A stretch of 64,000 bases of DNA, taken from positions 310,001 to 374,000 of the forward strand of contig NZ_RAQH01000001.1 in NCBI RefSeq assembly GCF_003610695.1, written 5' to 3'. The DNA is from Epilithonimonas arachidiradicis (GTDB lineage Bacteria > Bacteroidota > Bacteroidia > Flavobacteriales > Weeksellaceae). This document shows, piece after piece, positions 22,992-31,737 of the stretch (its first letter is position 1; every line of letters begins with the position of its first letter). The position numbers and the translations under genes are program-made. The notes beneath the pieces were generated by a model. That model saw only the letters and a program-made list of their open reading frames with translations. It did no database searches and had not been told where the DNA came from.

Positions 22992-25229
22992 TTACAAATT
23001 ATTATTAATCGCATCATTCGTTTTATCAACCCCGAAACTTACAAATACGCCTACAAAAGCAAACGTATTAACCGGAGGTCTAACGGCTGTTCTACTGTTT
23101 CCGTCTGCAGAATAATTATAGCCGTAAATATTTTTATTTCCAAGAATATTATTAATACTCAAGACAAATACAGTGAATGACTTTGAATCTTTCTTCCCAA
23201 CACTTGGAACATAATTGATACTGAAATTCAGCCCGCTGTAATCCTTCAGCTTTCCTTGGTGACGAACGATATTCTCTCCGTTTTTTGAAACCAAATCATA
23301 ATAAGGACGCCCTTTGGAATAAGTATATGACAAATTAAATCCTGTTTTCCAGTCCATCACAAATTTCTTAGCAACGGCATTGAATGTATGTTTTGAAGCA
23401 AAATTCGGTGCTAAACTAAAAGGATAGTTTAAGAAATCTCTTTTAGAATCCAGGTAGGAATAGGTCAGCCAATAATCGATGTCTTTGAAGGTTTTTTTAT
23501 CTCGCCAGAATAACTCGATTCCTTTTGCAAAGCCTTTACCATTATTGATATTGGCAATTTGATAATATTGATTTTGATTACTGGTCATTAAGCTATCTGA
23601 GATATAAGATTTTGTTTTAATAAGACTTTTATAATTTTTATAAAACGCTTCGAATCTTAGACTTCTTCCATCAGAATTTTTCTGAACCTGAAAAATATAA
23701 TGGTCGGCCCTCTGGAAATCAAAATTCTTGCTGTAAAGATATTTGCTTTCGGGATTCTGATAGAAGATCCCGTAAGCGAAAGATGTTGTCCAGTCTTTGG
23801 AAATCCTATAAGCTAAAGCTGCTCTCGGAGAGAAATTCCATTTATCCAGATAAGAAGAATGTTCTGTTCTTGCTCCAATTTTTGCAGTTAAATTATTAGT
23901 AAAAATCAAATCGGTTTCCGCAAAAGCAGACGAAATCAAATCTTTATAATCTCTTTCAAAAGTTCCATATTTCATTGTTTCATCAGCATTATTTAATTCA
24001 AAACCTCCTCTCACAATGCTTGCTCTGTTGATTTTTCTTTCGATAACAGCCTTTGCATTGATATAATTGGATTGGTTGTTAATTGGTGTATTAGATTGCT
24101 CAACATTATCTTTAAAAGTTGCAAAATTCAAATCGTTAGAATTGTAAGTATAAGATGTTCCGATATTCAAAAGATACTTTCCGAATTTCTCTTTGTAAGA
24201 CAAATTGTGATACATATTCTGGCCTTTCAGACTGACCATATTTTTGTCAGAATCTTCTTCCAAACTTTCGGAACCGACTGCCATTTTATTCTCATCCACA
24301 CTTCCGTAATATTTGATGAAACCGCCTTTTTTAGTTTTAATTCTGAAGTTTCCATCGAATCCATAACCCTGAGGATATTTGTCAAAATCTGTATTGAAAT
24401 TGAATAGTTTTCCCATCAATCCAAGATTAGAATAACCACCCGCAACACCCCAGGAAGCTGTTTTCTTCTGATTTAGTTTCTGATAATTCGCACTTAGAAA
24501 AATCGGGGAAACACTGAAATCAAACGACGTTGTATCCGGCAAATCCACACTTTCCAAAATCAGAACAGAAGACAACGCCTGTCCATAAACTGCTGAATAG
24601 CCACCGCTTGAAAACACATTACCTTTAAATAACGATGTATTGAAACGGTCTCTACCAGCAATTCCCGGAACCGAATTGGTAAAATAATTATTGACCAGAT
24701 TGCCGTCCATAAAGATTTTAGTTTCCGCTCCGGTTCCACCTCGTACAAATAAACCTTCACTCTCTCCTACTTTCTGAACACCCGGCAAATAGCCTAAAGC
24801 TGAGGAAATCTGTCCATTAGCGCCGGCTGTTGTATAAACATCCAAAGGTGTCAGTAATGCTGTCGCACGTTTTTTATCGCTGGCTTCTATGCTTCCTGCA
24901 GTAATCACGACTGCATTGATTTCGCTGATTTGCTCCTTTAGATTAGCATTCATTGCAATATCTTTTCCCTCGATTTTCACAGGTAGTTCAACCTCATCAT
25001 AATCTTTTCCGTAAAATACCAAAGTCTTATCTCCTGTTTCTGTGGTTGTGAAAGAATAGTTTCCATTAGCATCAGTAGTTGCACCGTCATACGTATCTTT
25101 AAGCGTAACGCTGATGTCTTTCAATGCTTTGTTCTTATAAGTGACTTTTCCAGAAATGGTAATCTGTGACCAGATGCTAATACCAACCAAAAGAAAAAAA
25201 AGTGTGAAAATTCTGCTTTGAGTTTTCAT
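22992..25229 (-). CDS. TonB-dependent outer-membrane receptor
   Basis: A 745-residue outer-membrane active transporter. The signal peptide is MKTQSRIFTLFFLLVGISIWSQ. Residues 23-105 form a carboxypeptidase-regulatory-like domain (TISGKVTYKNKALKDISVTLKDTYDGATTDANGNYSF), usual in Bacteroidota receptors. A plug domain follows (AVVITAGSIEASDKKRATALLTPLDVYTTAGANGQISSALGYLPGVQ, then FVRGGTGAETKIFMDGNLV), and then a 22-strand-type barrel ending in an aromatic-rich strand (VNTFAFVGVFVSFGV). There is no SusD partner, and the size is closer to metal-chelate receptors than SusC. The substrate is unknown. Its promoter has the LytTR-type operator pair. Confidence 0.93.
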   Translation of the reverse strand: MKTQSRIFTLFFLLVGISIWSQITISGKVTYKNKALKDISVTLKDTYDGATTDANGNYSFTTTETGDKTLVFYGKDYDEVELPVKIEGKDIAMNANLKEQISEINAVVITAGSIEASDKKRATALLTPLDVYTTAGANGQISSALGYLPGVQKVGESEGLFVRGGTGAETKIFMDGNLVNNYFTNSVPGIAGRDRFNTSLFKGNVFSSGGYSAVYGQALSSVLILESVDLPDTTSFDFSVSPIFLSANYQKLNQKKTASWGVAGGYSNLGLMGKLFNFNTDFDKYPQGYGFDGNFRIKTKKGGFIKYYGSVDENKMAVGSESLEEDSDKNMVSLKGQNMYHNLSYKEKFGKYLLNIGTSYTYNSNDLNFATFKDNVEQSNTPINNQSNYINAKAVIERKINRASIVRGGFELNNADETMKYGTFERDYKDLISSAFAETDLIFTNNLTAKIGARTEHSSYLDKWNFSPRAALAYRISKDWTTSFAYGIFYQNPESKYLYSKNFDFQRADHYIFQVQKNSDGRSLRFEAFYKNYKSLIKTKSYISDSLMTSNQNQYYQIANINNGKGFAKGIELFWRDKKTFKDIDYWLTYSYLDSKRDFLNYPFSLAPNFASKHTFNAVAKKFVMDWKTGFNLSYTYSKGRPYYDLVSKNGENIVRHQGKLKDYSGLNFSINYVPSVGKKDSKSFTVFVLSINNILGNKNIYGYNYSADGNSRTAVRPPVNTFAFVGVFVSFGVDKTNDAINNNL

Positions 25230-25245
25230 AATGTTAATTTTGATT

Positions 25246-25317
25246 CAAAGATATTTTAGCCGAGGATAATAGTAAATTAATTATGACCGAACCGTAGATA
25301 TTGCTAACCGAATCGTA
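25246..25317 (-). promoter_or_regulatory. LytTR-type operator pair and promoter of the TonB receptor gene
   Basis: On the minus strand: TACGATTCGGTT (25317-25306), then TACGGTTCGGTC (25296-25285) starting 21 bases later, then 31 bases to TATCTTTG (25253-25246). The receptor ATG lies 17 bases further on. The proximal core ACGGTTCGG matches the LytTR consensus in eight of nine positions. Confidence 0.78.
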
Positions 25318-25319
25318 GA

Positions 25320-25335
25320 TGTTTCACGTAAAACA
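25320..25335. other. parS-like site (15 of 16)
   Basis: TGTTTCACGTAAAACA differs at one position from the ParB-binding consensus TGTTTCACGTGAAACA. It lies between the divergent TonB receptor and superoxide dismutase genes, directly beside the LytTR operator. Confidence 0.55.
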
Positions 25336-25355
25336 ATTCTTCATCATATTGGCTT

Positions 25356-25363
25356 TAAATTTG
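25356..25363 (+). promoter_or_regulatory. possible -7 box of the superoxide dismutase gene
   Basis: TAAATTTG matches TAnnTTTG and lies 31 bases before the ATG. No TTTG is seen at the -33 distance. Confidence 0.35.
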
Positions 25364-25394
25364 TTATATCGACAATTAACAAATAAACTATCTT

Positions 25395-25895
25395 ATGAAA
25401 AACTTATTACTAATTGGAATCGCCGGCTTAATGCTGGCTTCCTGCAAAACAGTTTCTAAACAATACACCGTTCGTCCAAAATCTCATACCGAGACTCAGG
25501 GAACTGCAACATTTACTCAAAAAAAAGGAGAAGTTACGATGGATCTGAGCGTATTCAAACTCAAACCGGGAATGCACGCTGTTCATATCCACGAGTTTGG
25601 AAACTGCAGTGCAACAGACGCTTCATCTGCTGGCGGACATTGGAATCCTTCCAAAGACGACCACGGCAAATGGGAATCTGACCATTTCCATATGGGCGAT
25701 ATCGGCAATCTTGATGCGGATAAAAACGGACAGGCACAACTAATTTTCACTACTGATAAATGGTGTCTTGGATGTGATGACCCGATGAAAAATATTATTG
25801 GAAAATCGGTCGTTATCCACGCCGGAGTAGATGATTTTCATACGCAACCTACTGGAAATGCGGGCGGAAGAGTCGGATGTGTTGAGATAAAATAA
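25395..25895 (+). CDS. sodC: Cu/Zn superoxide dismutase, lipoprotein
   Basis: A 166-residue Cu/Zn-type superoxide dismutase that removes superoxide outside the cytoplasm. The lipoprotein signal is MKNLLLIGIAGLMLASC with Cys17. Metal ligands are visible as HAVHIHEFGNC (two Cu His), GGHWNPSKDDHGKWESDHFHMGDIGNL (bridging His, Zn His and Asp) and SVVIHAGVDDF (last Cu His). The disulfide pair is probably the Cys in EFGNC and the one in GGRVGC. The CLGCDD insertion adds a second Cys pair (WCLGCDD), which is less usual. It is divergent from the TonB receptor gene. Confidence 0.94.
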   Translation: MKNLLLIGIAGLMLASCKTVSKQYTVRPKSHTETQGTATFTQKKGEVTMDLSVFKLKPGMHAVHIHEFGNCSATDASSAGGHWNPSKDDHGKWESDHFHMGDIGNLDADKNGQAQLIFTTDKWCLGCDDPMKNIIGKSVVIHAGVDDFHTQPTGNAGGRVGCVEIK

Positions 25896-25985
25896 GTGAG
25901 GCTTTTGAGAAAATGGACTGATAGATAAAAGATTATGAACAGAAAGTCCTTTTTCTTTTTGTCTATTATCTTTTAGTCTGAAAAA

Positions 25986-26354
25986 CTATATTTCAAAACT
26001 TTGGAAAGCATCAATAATGTGGTGTATTTCCAAAGTTTTTTGTTGGTTAGGAAGGACTGAAACAATATCAAATCTCACTTCTTTATTAATATTATTTTCT
26101 TCAATGAAATAATTAGAAGCTGATATTAACAATTTGATTTTCTTTTTGCTAACCGCTTCCTGAGGTTCAATAAAAACGTCTGTATGCCTGGCTTTGACTT
26201 CAACAATAACGATTTGATTTTCTGTTTCAGCAATGATATCAACTTCGGCTTTCAGGTAACGGAAATTGCGCGCCAGAATCTTATATTGATTCTTGACTAA
26301 AAAATCAACAGCTAAATCTTCAGCTATTTTTCCAAAGTCATTGTGGTCAGCCAT
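25986..26354 (-). CDS. YraN family (UPF0102) nuclease-like protein
   Basis: A 122-residue protein of the UPF0102/YraN family with a restriction-endonuclease-like core: GKIAEDLAVDFLVKNQYKILARNFRYLKAEVDIIAETENQIVIVEVKAR. The E...D...ExK pattern (Glu near residue 7, Asp in EVDIIA, EVKAR) is the PD-(D/E)xK active-site arrangement. Its cellular role is not established, though a link with recombination is suspected. It follows the LD-carboxypeptidase gene by 12 bases on the same strand. Confidence 0.9.
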   Translation of the reverse strand: MADHNDFGKIAEDLAVDFLVKNQYKILARNFRYLKAEVDIIAETENQIVIVEVKARHTDVFIEPQEAVSKKKIKLLISASNYFIEENNINKEVRFDIVSVLPNQQKTLEIHHIIDAFQSFEI

Positions 26355-26366
26355 CCTAGATTATGA

Positions 26367-27299
26367 TTAATAAAACTCAACAGTTACTTTTTTATCAACT
26401 TTTAGTTTGATTTCTGAACCAATGATTAAAGGTCTGTTGTCAAAAATATGCCCATTTGGAAAGCCAAAAACTGTTGGAAAATCATATTTCGAAATTCTAT
26501 CCGCAATCAATTGATAAGTGAAGGAATCGAAGGATTCTTCGTAATCTTTGTTTTCACTTTCCTTACCCATATTGGTCATTCCTCCAACGATTAATCCTTT
26601 GATTTTGGTAAAAACTCCGGCTAATTCCAAGCTCATTATCATCCGGTCTAAGGCGTAGAAATTTTCACCAATATCTTCTATGAATAAAATTTTATCTGTA
26701 AAATCAAAAGAATATTTAGTTCCCAAAAGCGCATAAACCAAAGCGAGATTACCACCAATCAAAATTCCGGAGGTCTCTCCTACTCTATTGTTAGGATTTG
26801 AATCGATTTTATAATTGAGTTTTTTACCTTTCAGAATATCAAAAATCAATTCGTAACTTTCTTCTGTAACCCCAAAACTCGATGTTTTAATCGTTTGTCC
26901 ATGGATAGATGCGAAACCTTTTTTCAACAGATAACCTTGAATCACCGTATTATCAGAATAACCAATATACCATTTAGGATTTTTCCTGAATTCTGTCAAT
27001 TTTAACTCCTGCAAAAGATGCTGACAACCATAACCACCTCTCGAAGCCCATACTGCAGAAATCTCTTTATCATTTAAAGCCCAATTAATGTCATTTATTC
27101 GTTGTTTTTCTGTTCCGGCATATGAATAGCCATTTTGGTATTTTGTATAGAGATTTTCGCCTAAAACAGGTTCATAACCTTTGGTCTTGATTAATTCCAA
27201 AGTTTTGTCCAATTGTGGAATCTCGACAGAACCTGCCGGGGAAATGATGGCTATTTTGTCTCCTTTTTTTAGGGATTTTGGAAAAGTTGTATTTTGCAT
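26367..27299 (-). CDS. LD-carboxypeptidase (peptidase S66)
   Basis: A 310-residue serine peptidase of family S66 (LdcA-like), which trims the terminal D-Ala from peptidoglycan tetrapeptides during wall recycling. The nucleophile Ser is in WYIGYSDNTVIQGYL, the catalytic Glu in LFIEDIGENFYALDRM and the His in GFPNGHIFDNRPL. The N-terminus SLKKGDKIAIISPAG and ASRGGYGCQHLL are also typical. There is no signal peptide, as expected for the cytoplasmic recycling enzyme. Confidence 0.93.
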   Translation of the reverse strand: MQNTTFPKSLKKGDKIAIISPAGSVEIPQLDKTLELIKTKGYEPVLGENLYTKYQNGYSYAGTEKQRINDINWALNDKEISAVWASRGGYGCQHLLQELKLTEFRKNPKWYIGYSDNTVIQGYLLKKGFASIHGQTIKTSSFGVTEESYELIFDILKGKKLNYKIDSNPNNRVGETSGILIGGNLALVYALLGTKYSFDFTDKILFIEDIGENFYALDRMIMSLELAGVFTKIKGLIVGGMTNMGKESENKDYEESFDSFTYQLIADRISKYDFPTVFGFPNGHIFDNRPLIIGSEIKLKVDKKVTVEFY

Positions 27300-27414
27300 T
27301 TGTGTTGCTTATTTGAATATAGCAATGATAACAATTTTAACGCAAAGCTCGCTATGTTTTTCTTCCTAATTAAAAATATTTTAAGATTCACAAAGGCGCT
27401 TCGCTCATAAAAGT

Positions 27415-27572
27415 CAAGATTGACTTCTTCGAACCACTCCGTTAGGTTTCCTGCGAAATCACAATATTATGTTTAGGTTACTGGTATTTATGTGGAATCT
27501 GCAACCGACTTGAGAGGTTGAGCCCTTCGACAAACTCAGGATAAACTACAGGCGGATTAAGCTACCCAAATT
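27415..27572 (+). repeat. dispersed intergenic repeat (family A, copy 1)
   Basis: Contains CTGCAACCGACTTGAG and GGCGGATTAAGCTACCCAAA, which match the other family-A copies. At 27415-27450 a block AAGATTGACTTC...TCGAACCACT...CGTTAGGTTT is shared, inverted, with the copy at 57.8 kb. It also includes CCCTTCGACAAACTCAGGAT. It fills most of the 276-base gap before the LysE gene; the rest (27300-27414) is AT-rich with CGCAAAGC/GGCGCTTCGC words. Confidence 0.6.
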
Positions 27573-27575
27573 TAA

Positions 27576-28253
27576 TTATCTTTTCTTCGGTTGTTGCTTC
27601 TCTGCCTTTTCTAATTTTTCGTCGAACTTATTGAATTTTTTAAAGCTTTGAAGGAAAATAAAGAAGCTGAATAACACCAAAATACAACCAACTGCTTTTC
27701 GGATCTTGTTGGCAACTCGTTGATTCAGTTTGTCGTGGAATTGCTTTGCTAAAAGGATTTTGGAAAGGTCGATAAGAAGATAAGTTCCAATCACAATCCC
27801 AATATAAAGTATAAAATCCTGTACTTTTGGATAGGCATTACGGACAGAAACTACGGTTACTAGCCAGAAAAGGACAACGCCAATATTCAATAAATTGAGT
27901 AAAAATCCGTTCAAGAATGTTTTGAAATAATTTTGGTCGATGAGTTTTTCTTCGCCTTCAATGTGCATTTTGGTTCTGGAAAGCAACATATAAATGGCAT
28001 AAATCAAAATTAAAAATGCTGAAATCCGATAAAATCCGGGATGTTTATCTATCAAACTGACCAGGTCTGCACTGGCATAATAACTGACCAGAATACAAAG
28101 AAGGTCAGCCGAAACTACGCCAATATCCAAGGCAATGGCGTGTCTTGGACCGCGGGAAAAACTGGTTTCTATCAGTAAGAAAAAAATAGGTCCTATAAAG
28201 ACCAAACTTAGCATTATTCCTAATCCGACAGCGTATAAAATGAGTTCGAGCAT
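27576..28253 (-). CDS. LysE-family exporter
   Basis: A roughly 225-residue membrane protein of the LysE/RhtB type (export of amino acids or similar small molecules). It has six probable membrane helices: MLELILYAVGLGIMLSLVFIGPIFFLLIETSF at the start, then residues 43-60, 70-90, 115-140, 148-170 and 190-210. The start at 28253 gives the normal family N-terminus; the frame extends to 28304 with a basic, untypical addition. The tail (EKLEKAEKQQPKKR) is charged. Substrate unknown. Confidence 0.82.
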   Translation of the reverse strand: MLELILYAVGLGIMLSLVFIGPIFFLLIETSFSRGPRHAIALDIGVVSADLLCILVSYYASADLVSLIDKHPGFYRISAFLILIYAIYMLLSRTKMHIEGEEKLIDQNYFKTFLNGFLLNLLNIGVVLFWLVTVVSVRNAYPKVQDFILYIGIVIGTYLLIDLSKILLAKQFHDKLNQRVANKIRKAVGCILVLFSFFIFLQSFKKFNKFDEKLEKAEKQQPKKR

Positions 28254-28392
28254 TATTATTTTTTTGTAAAAAGTATAATGTATCTTGTAATAAGACAAAA
28301 GCAAAAATACATTTTACTTTTTAAATACCGCAAATAAGTAGAAACTAGATATTAGACTTTAGATATTCCATGGATTATTAGAATTTAAAAAA

Positions 28393-28911
28393 CTAATCTT
28401 CTTTCGAAAATTCATACTTTTTCAAAACTCTTAGTCCAAATAATCCTTTTGAAAATGTGTAAGTTACAATGTTATTCTTTTCTATTTTCTTATAATCTGC
28501 AAATGTCTTAAAGAAAAAATAATCATCATATTTTCTCGTATTCAATTTTATTGTTGTAGAAATTACCTTTTTTCGTGGATTACTTCTTGTGTCTGAAGAA
28601 GTAAGTGTATAATCAAACTTATATTTTTCTACTTCTTCTTTTCCTGAAAATGTAAAATTAATGAAGAAAAAAACATTGAAAATAAATGGCAATATTACCA
28701 GCAAATAAAAACAAATATTTTTTATAAATCTCTGAAAATCAAAATATTTATATACAAAATATCCTAAAATTATAAATGCTGATAATAGTCCTAATATCTC
28801 TATAATTGAAAGTTGTGTATTAACTACATAATTGAAAAACAAATAGATATTAATAAAAATCAATAAGACCTTACCGATATCTTTATAATAATCTATTTTG
28901 TATCGTTTCAT
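28393..28911 (-). CDS. hypothetical membrane protein
   Basis: A 172-residue protein with four likely membrane helices in the first 100 residues (KVLLIFINIYLFFNYV, EILGLLSAFIILGYFVYKYF, NICFYLLVILPFIFNVFFFINF) and a polar C-terminal half rich in Tyr and Lys that should face the periplasm. It begins directly after the RNase R stop codon on the same strand. Very AT-rich, even against its neighbours. I recognise no family. Confidence 0.65.
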   Translation of the reverse strand: MKRYKIDYYKDIGKVLLIFINIYLFFNYVVNTQLSIIEILGLLSAFIILGYFVYKYFDFQRFIKNICFYLLVILPFIFNVFFFINFTFSGKEEVEKYKFDYTLTSSDTRSNPRKKVISTTIKLNTRKYDDYFFFKTFADYKKIEKNNIVTYTFSKGLFGLRVLKKYEFSKED

Positions 28912-31062
28912 TTACTCAACAATCTTAAAATCAAGTTGCTTTGCAATCAAATTTGCTTTTACAACCTTTATTTTTACCTCGTCTCCAAGCTGATAAGTAT
29001 TGCCAGTTCTGGAACCTACAATCGCATAATTCTTCGCATCCAGAGAATAAGAATCATCCACCAAATCGCGCAATTTTATCATTCCTTCTGCTCCATTTTC
29101 AGGAATTTCCACCCAGAAACCATACTCTGCAACTCCGGAAATAACGCCTGAGAAAACTTCTCCAACGTGGTCTTCCATAAATTTGACCTGCATAAATTTG
29201 ATGCTTTCTCTTTCCGCTTCAGAAGCTAATCTTTCCATTGCTGAACAATGTTTTGCCTTTTCTTCCACTTCATCTTTATTTGGCGATTTTCCACCGTCAA
29301 GATAATGTTGTAACAATCTGTGCGCAATCAAATCCGGATAACGGCGAATTGGCGATGTGAAATGCGAATAATATTCGAAGCCAAGTCCGTAATGCCCAAT
29401 CGGATCTGTGGAATAAACGGCTTTACTCATACTTCTCATTGCCAAAGTTTCGATCATATTTTCTTCACCTTTTCCTTTGACATCGCTCAATAATTTATTC
29501 AAAGATTCAGCAACTTTTTGAGTATTTGCTAAATCCATTTTGTAACCGAAAGTTCCTACAAAATCTCGTAAAGCCGTCAATTTTGCTGGGTCCGGGTCAT
29601 CGTGAATTCTGTAAATAAAAGTATTTCCTGTTGGTTCATTTCTTTTATTTAATGAGATGAATTCCGAAACTTTTTTATTGGCCAAAAGCATAAATTCCTC
29701 AATCAAATGGTTAGAATCTTTGCTGACTTTGAAATAAACGCCAATCGGTTTGTTGTTTTCATCCAAATTGAATCTTACCTCGCTCCTATCAAAAGTAATC
29801 GCACCATTTCTGATACGTTCCGCCCTCATTATTTTGGCTAATTTGTCCAATTGAAGAATTTCCTCAACCAAATCGCCTTCACCAGTTTCGATTCTTTCCT
29901 GAGCTTCTTCGTAAGCAAATCTTCTATCCGAATGGATAACTGTTCTACCAAACCATTGCTTATGGATTTTTGCATCCTCATCCAGTTCAAAAACAGCTGA
30001 GAATGTGAATTTATCTTCATTTGGTCGTAGTGAACAAACATCATTACTCAAAACTTCCGGAAGCATTGGCACTACTCTATCAACCAGATAAACCGAAGTT
30101 GCTCTCGCATAAGCTTCATCGTCCAAAATAGTCCCAGGTTTCACATAATGAGAAACGTCCGCAATATGAACACCAATTTCCCAAAGTCCATTTTCTAATT
30201 TTCTGATAGACAAAGCATCATCAAAATCTTTAGCATCTTTTGGGTCAATCGTAAATGTCAGAATATCACGCATATCCCAGCGTTTCGCCACTTCATCTGC
30301 ATTGATACTTCTGTCGATTTGGTCTGCATCGTGTTCTACTTCTGGTGGGAAATTGTAAGGCAAACCATATTCTGCCAAAATCGAATGGATTTCTGTTTCG
30401 TGGTCGCCTGGAGCACCAAGAACAGTTGTGATTTCACCTTCCGGATTCTTGCTTCCCGGTTTCCATTCCAGCATTTTAACGATGACTTTATCGCCGTCTT
30501 CTGCGCCATTGAAATGGTTTTTGGAAATAAAAATATCGGTATTAAGTTTCTTCTTATCCAAAACTACAAATCCGAAATCTTTCTCCGCAATTTTCTGGAA
30601 AGTTCCAACAAAAACTTCTTTTGCTCTTTCCAGAACTTCTACCACCGAACCTTCCAGCTTTTTACCTTTAAAATTATAAGTTACAATCAGGACTTTATCT
30701 CCTTGTAATGCATCTTTTACGTTTTTCTGATGGATGAAGATATCATCATTGATTCCATCAACCTTTACATAAGCATTTCCGGATTGGTTAAAATCGATGA
30801 CACCAGTCAGAGCACCTTCTATATTAAGGTTGACAATATATTTTCCTTTCTCGGTTTCCTTAATTTTTTGACTTGCCAAGAGTCTGTGAAGCGCCTGAAT
30901 TACAAGCTCTCTTTGTCTTGGATTTTTGTAATCTATTCCTTCCGCAATTTGTTTATAATTGTAGATTTTGGAAGTTTTTTTGCTCATAAAACGAAGAATT
31001 GTTCTTCCCAAATCGAGAAGTTTCTGTTCGTTTTTATGACTTATATTCTTTTTGTTTTTCAT
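28912..31062 (-). CDS. rnr: ribonuclease R
   Basis: A 716-residue 3'-5' exoribonuclease that degrades structured RNA. The domain order is N-terminal winged helix (residues 1-70), two cold-shock domains (about 70-225), the RNB catalytic domain with DPKDAKDFDDALSIRKL (Mg-binding Asp residues near 275-285) and HYGLGFEYYSHFTSPIRRYPDLIAHRLLQ, and a C-terminal S1 domain (EVFSGVISGVAEYGFWVEIPENGAEGMI). The length is somewhat shorter than E. coli RNase R because the basic tail is missing, ending at LDFKIVE. Followed by a hypothetical gene with no spacing. Confidence 0.96.
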   Translation of the reverse strand: MKNKKNISHKNEQKLLDLGRTILRFMSKKTSKIYNYKQIAEGIDYKNPRQRELVIQALHRLLASQKIKETEKGKYIVNLNIEGALTGVIDFNQSGNAYVKVDGINDDIFIHQKNVKDALQGDKVLIVTYNFKGKKLEGSVVEVLERAKEVFVGTFQKIAEKDFGFVVLDKKKLNTDIFISKNHFNGAEDGDKVIVKMLEWKPGSKNPEGEITTVLGAPGDHETEIHSILAEYGLPYNFPPEVEHDADQIDRSINADEVAKRWDMRDILTFTIDPKDAKDFDDALSIRKLENGLWEIGVHIADVSHYVKPGTILDDEAYARATSVYLVDRVVPMLPEVLSNDVCSLRPNEDKFTFSAVFELDEDAKIHKQWFGRTVIHSDRRFAYEEAQERIETGEGDLVEEILQLDKLAKIMRAERIRNGAITFDRSEVRFNLDENNKPIGVYFKVSKDSNHLIEEFMLLANKKVSEFISLNKRNEPTGNTFIYRIHDDPDPAKLTALRDFVGTFGYKMDLANTQKVAESLNKLLSDVKGKGEENMIETLAMRSMSKAVYSTDPIGHYGLGFEYYSHFTSPIRRYPDLIAHRLLQHYLDGGKSPNKDEVEEKAKHCSAMERLASEAERESIKFMQVKFMEDHVGEVFSGVISGVAEYGFWVEIPENGAEGMIKLRDLVDDSYSLDAKNYAIVGSRTGNTYQLGDEVKIKVVKANLIAKQLDFKIVE

Positions 31063-31305
31063 TGTTTAAAATTTAAAATTCATCTTCATTTATGTCCAAC
31101 AACAACAATCCCAAATAGGATTTAATTTTTATTAAAGATAAAATAAAATAGGGGAGTTTTGGAAACCTTTGTATTAATTTATGGTTTCGTGAGAAAGAAC
31201 TTTCTCTGTGAAATGCATTGCAAAGATACAACTTTAATAATAATTGGATTTTTTTCATCTTAATTCAAATAAAAAAGACTTACAAAATTGTAAGTCTCTC
31301 TATAT

Positions 31306-31737
31306 CTAGCAGAATGCGATTTTATCAACTCGGTTCTGATGTCTTCCACCTTCAAAATCCGTTGTCAGGAATTTATCTACAATCTCAAATGCCAATTCTT
31401 TTGAAATGAATCTCGCTGGAATAGAAATCATATTGGCATCATTATGTTGTCTAGCAAGAGAAGCGATTTCCGGCATCCAACACAATGCACAACGGATTTT
31501 CTGATGTTTATTAGCAGTGATTTGAACACCGTTTCCACTTCCACAAATCAAGATTCCCAATTCGTTTTCTCCGTTTTCTATTGAACTTGCGGCAGGATGT
31601 ACGTAATCCGGGTAATCTACAGAATCAGCAGAGTAGGTTCCGTAATCCTTGATTTCAACTTTTCCTTCCAAGTATTTTTTTATCAGTTCTTTATACTCAA
31701 AACCTGCGTGATCTGCGGCTATTGCTATCTTTTTCAT
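31306..31737 (-). CDS. rpiB: ribose 5-phosphate isomerase B
   Basis: RpiB interconverts ribose 5-phosphate and ribulose 5-phosphate in the pentose phosphate pathway. The 143-residue protein has the family N-terminus IAIAADHAGFEYKELIKKYL (DHAGF), the block DYPDYVHPAA, the anion-hole loop LGILICGSGNGVQITANKHQKIRCALC and the C-terminal QHNDANMISIPARFIS. Cys near residue 66 is the expected catalytic base. The length is typical. Confidence 0.95.
   Translation of the reverse strand: MKKIAIAADHAGFEYKELIKKYLEGKVEIKDYGTYSADSVDYPDYVHPAASSIENGENELGILICGSGNGVQITANKHQKIRCALCWMPEIASLARQHNDANMISIPARFISKELAFEIVDKFLTTDFEGGRHQNRVDKIAFC

Noticed and set aside
24072-24407. Open frame of 111 codons antisense to the TonB receptor gene
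   Set aside because: It lies wholly within the well-supported receptor gene and its translation shows no recognisable features; one of many shadow frames.
25286-25394. Control of the superoxide dismutase gene by the LytTR operator
   Set aside because: Relative to this gene the repeats are in the opposite orientation and the distance to its TAAATTTG box does not match the 31-nt rule; possible but unsupported.
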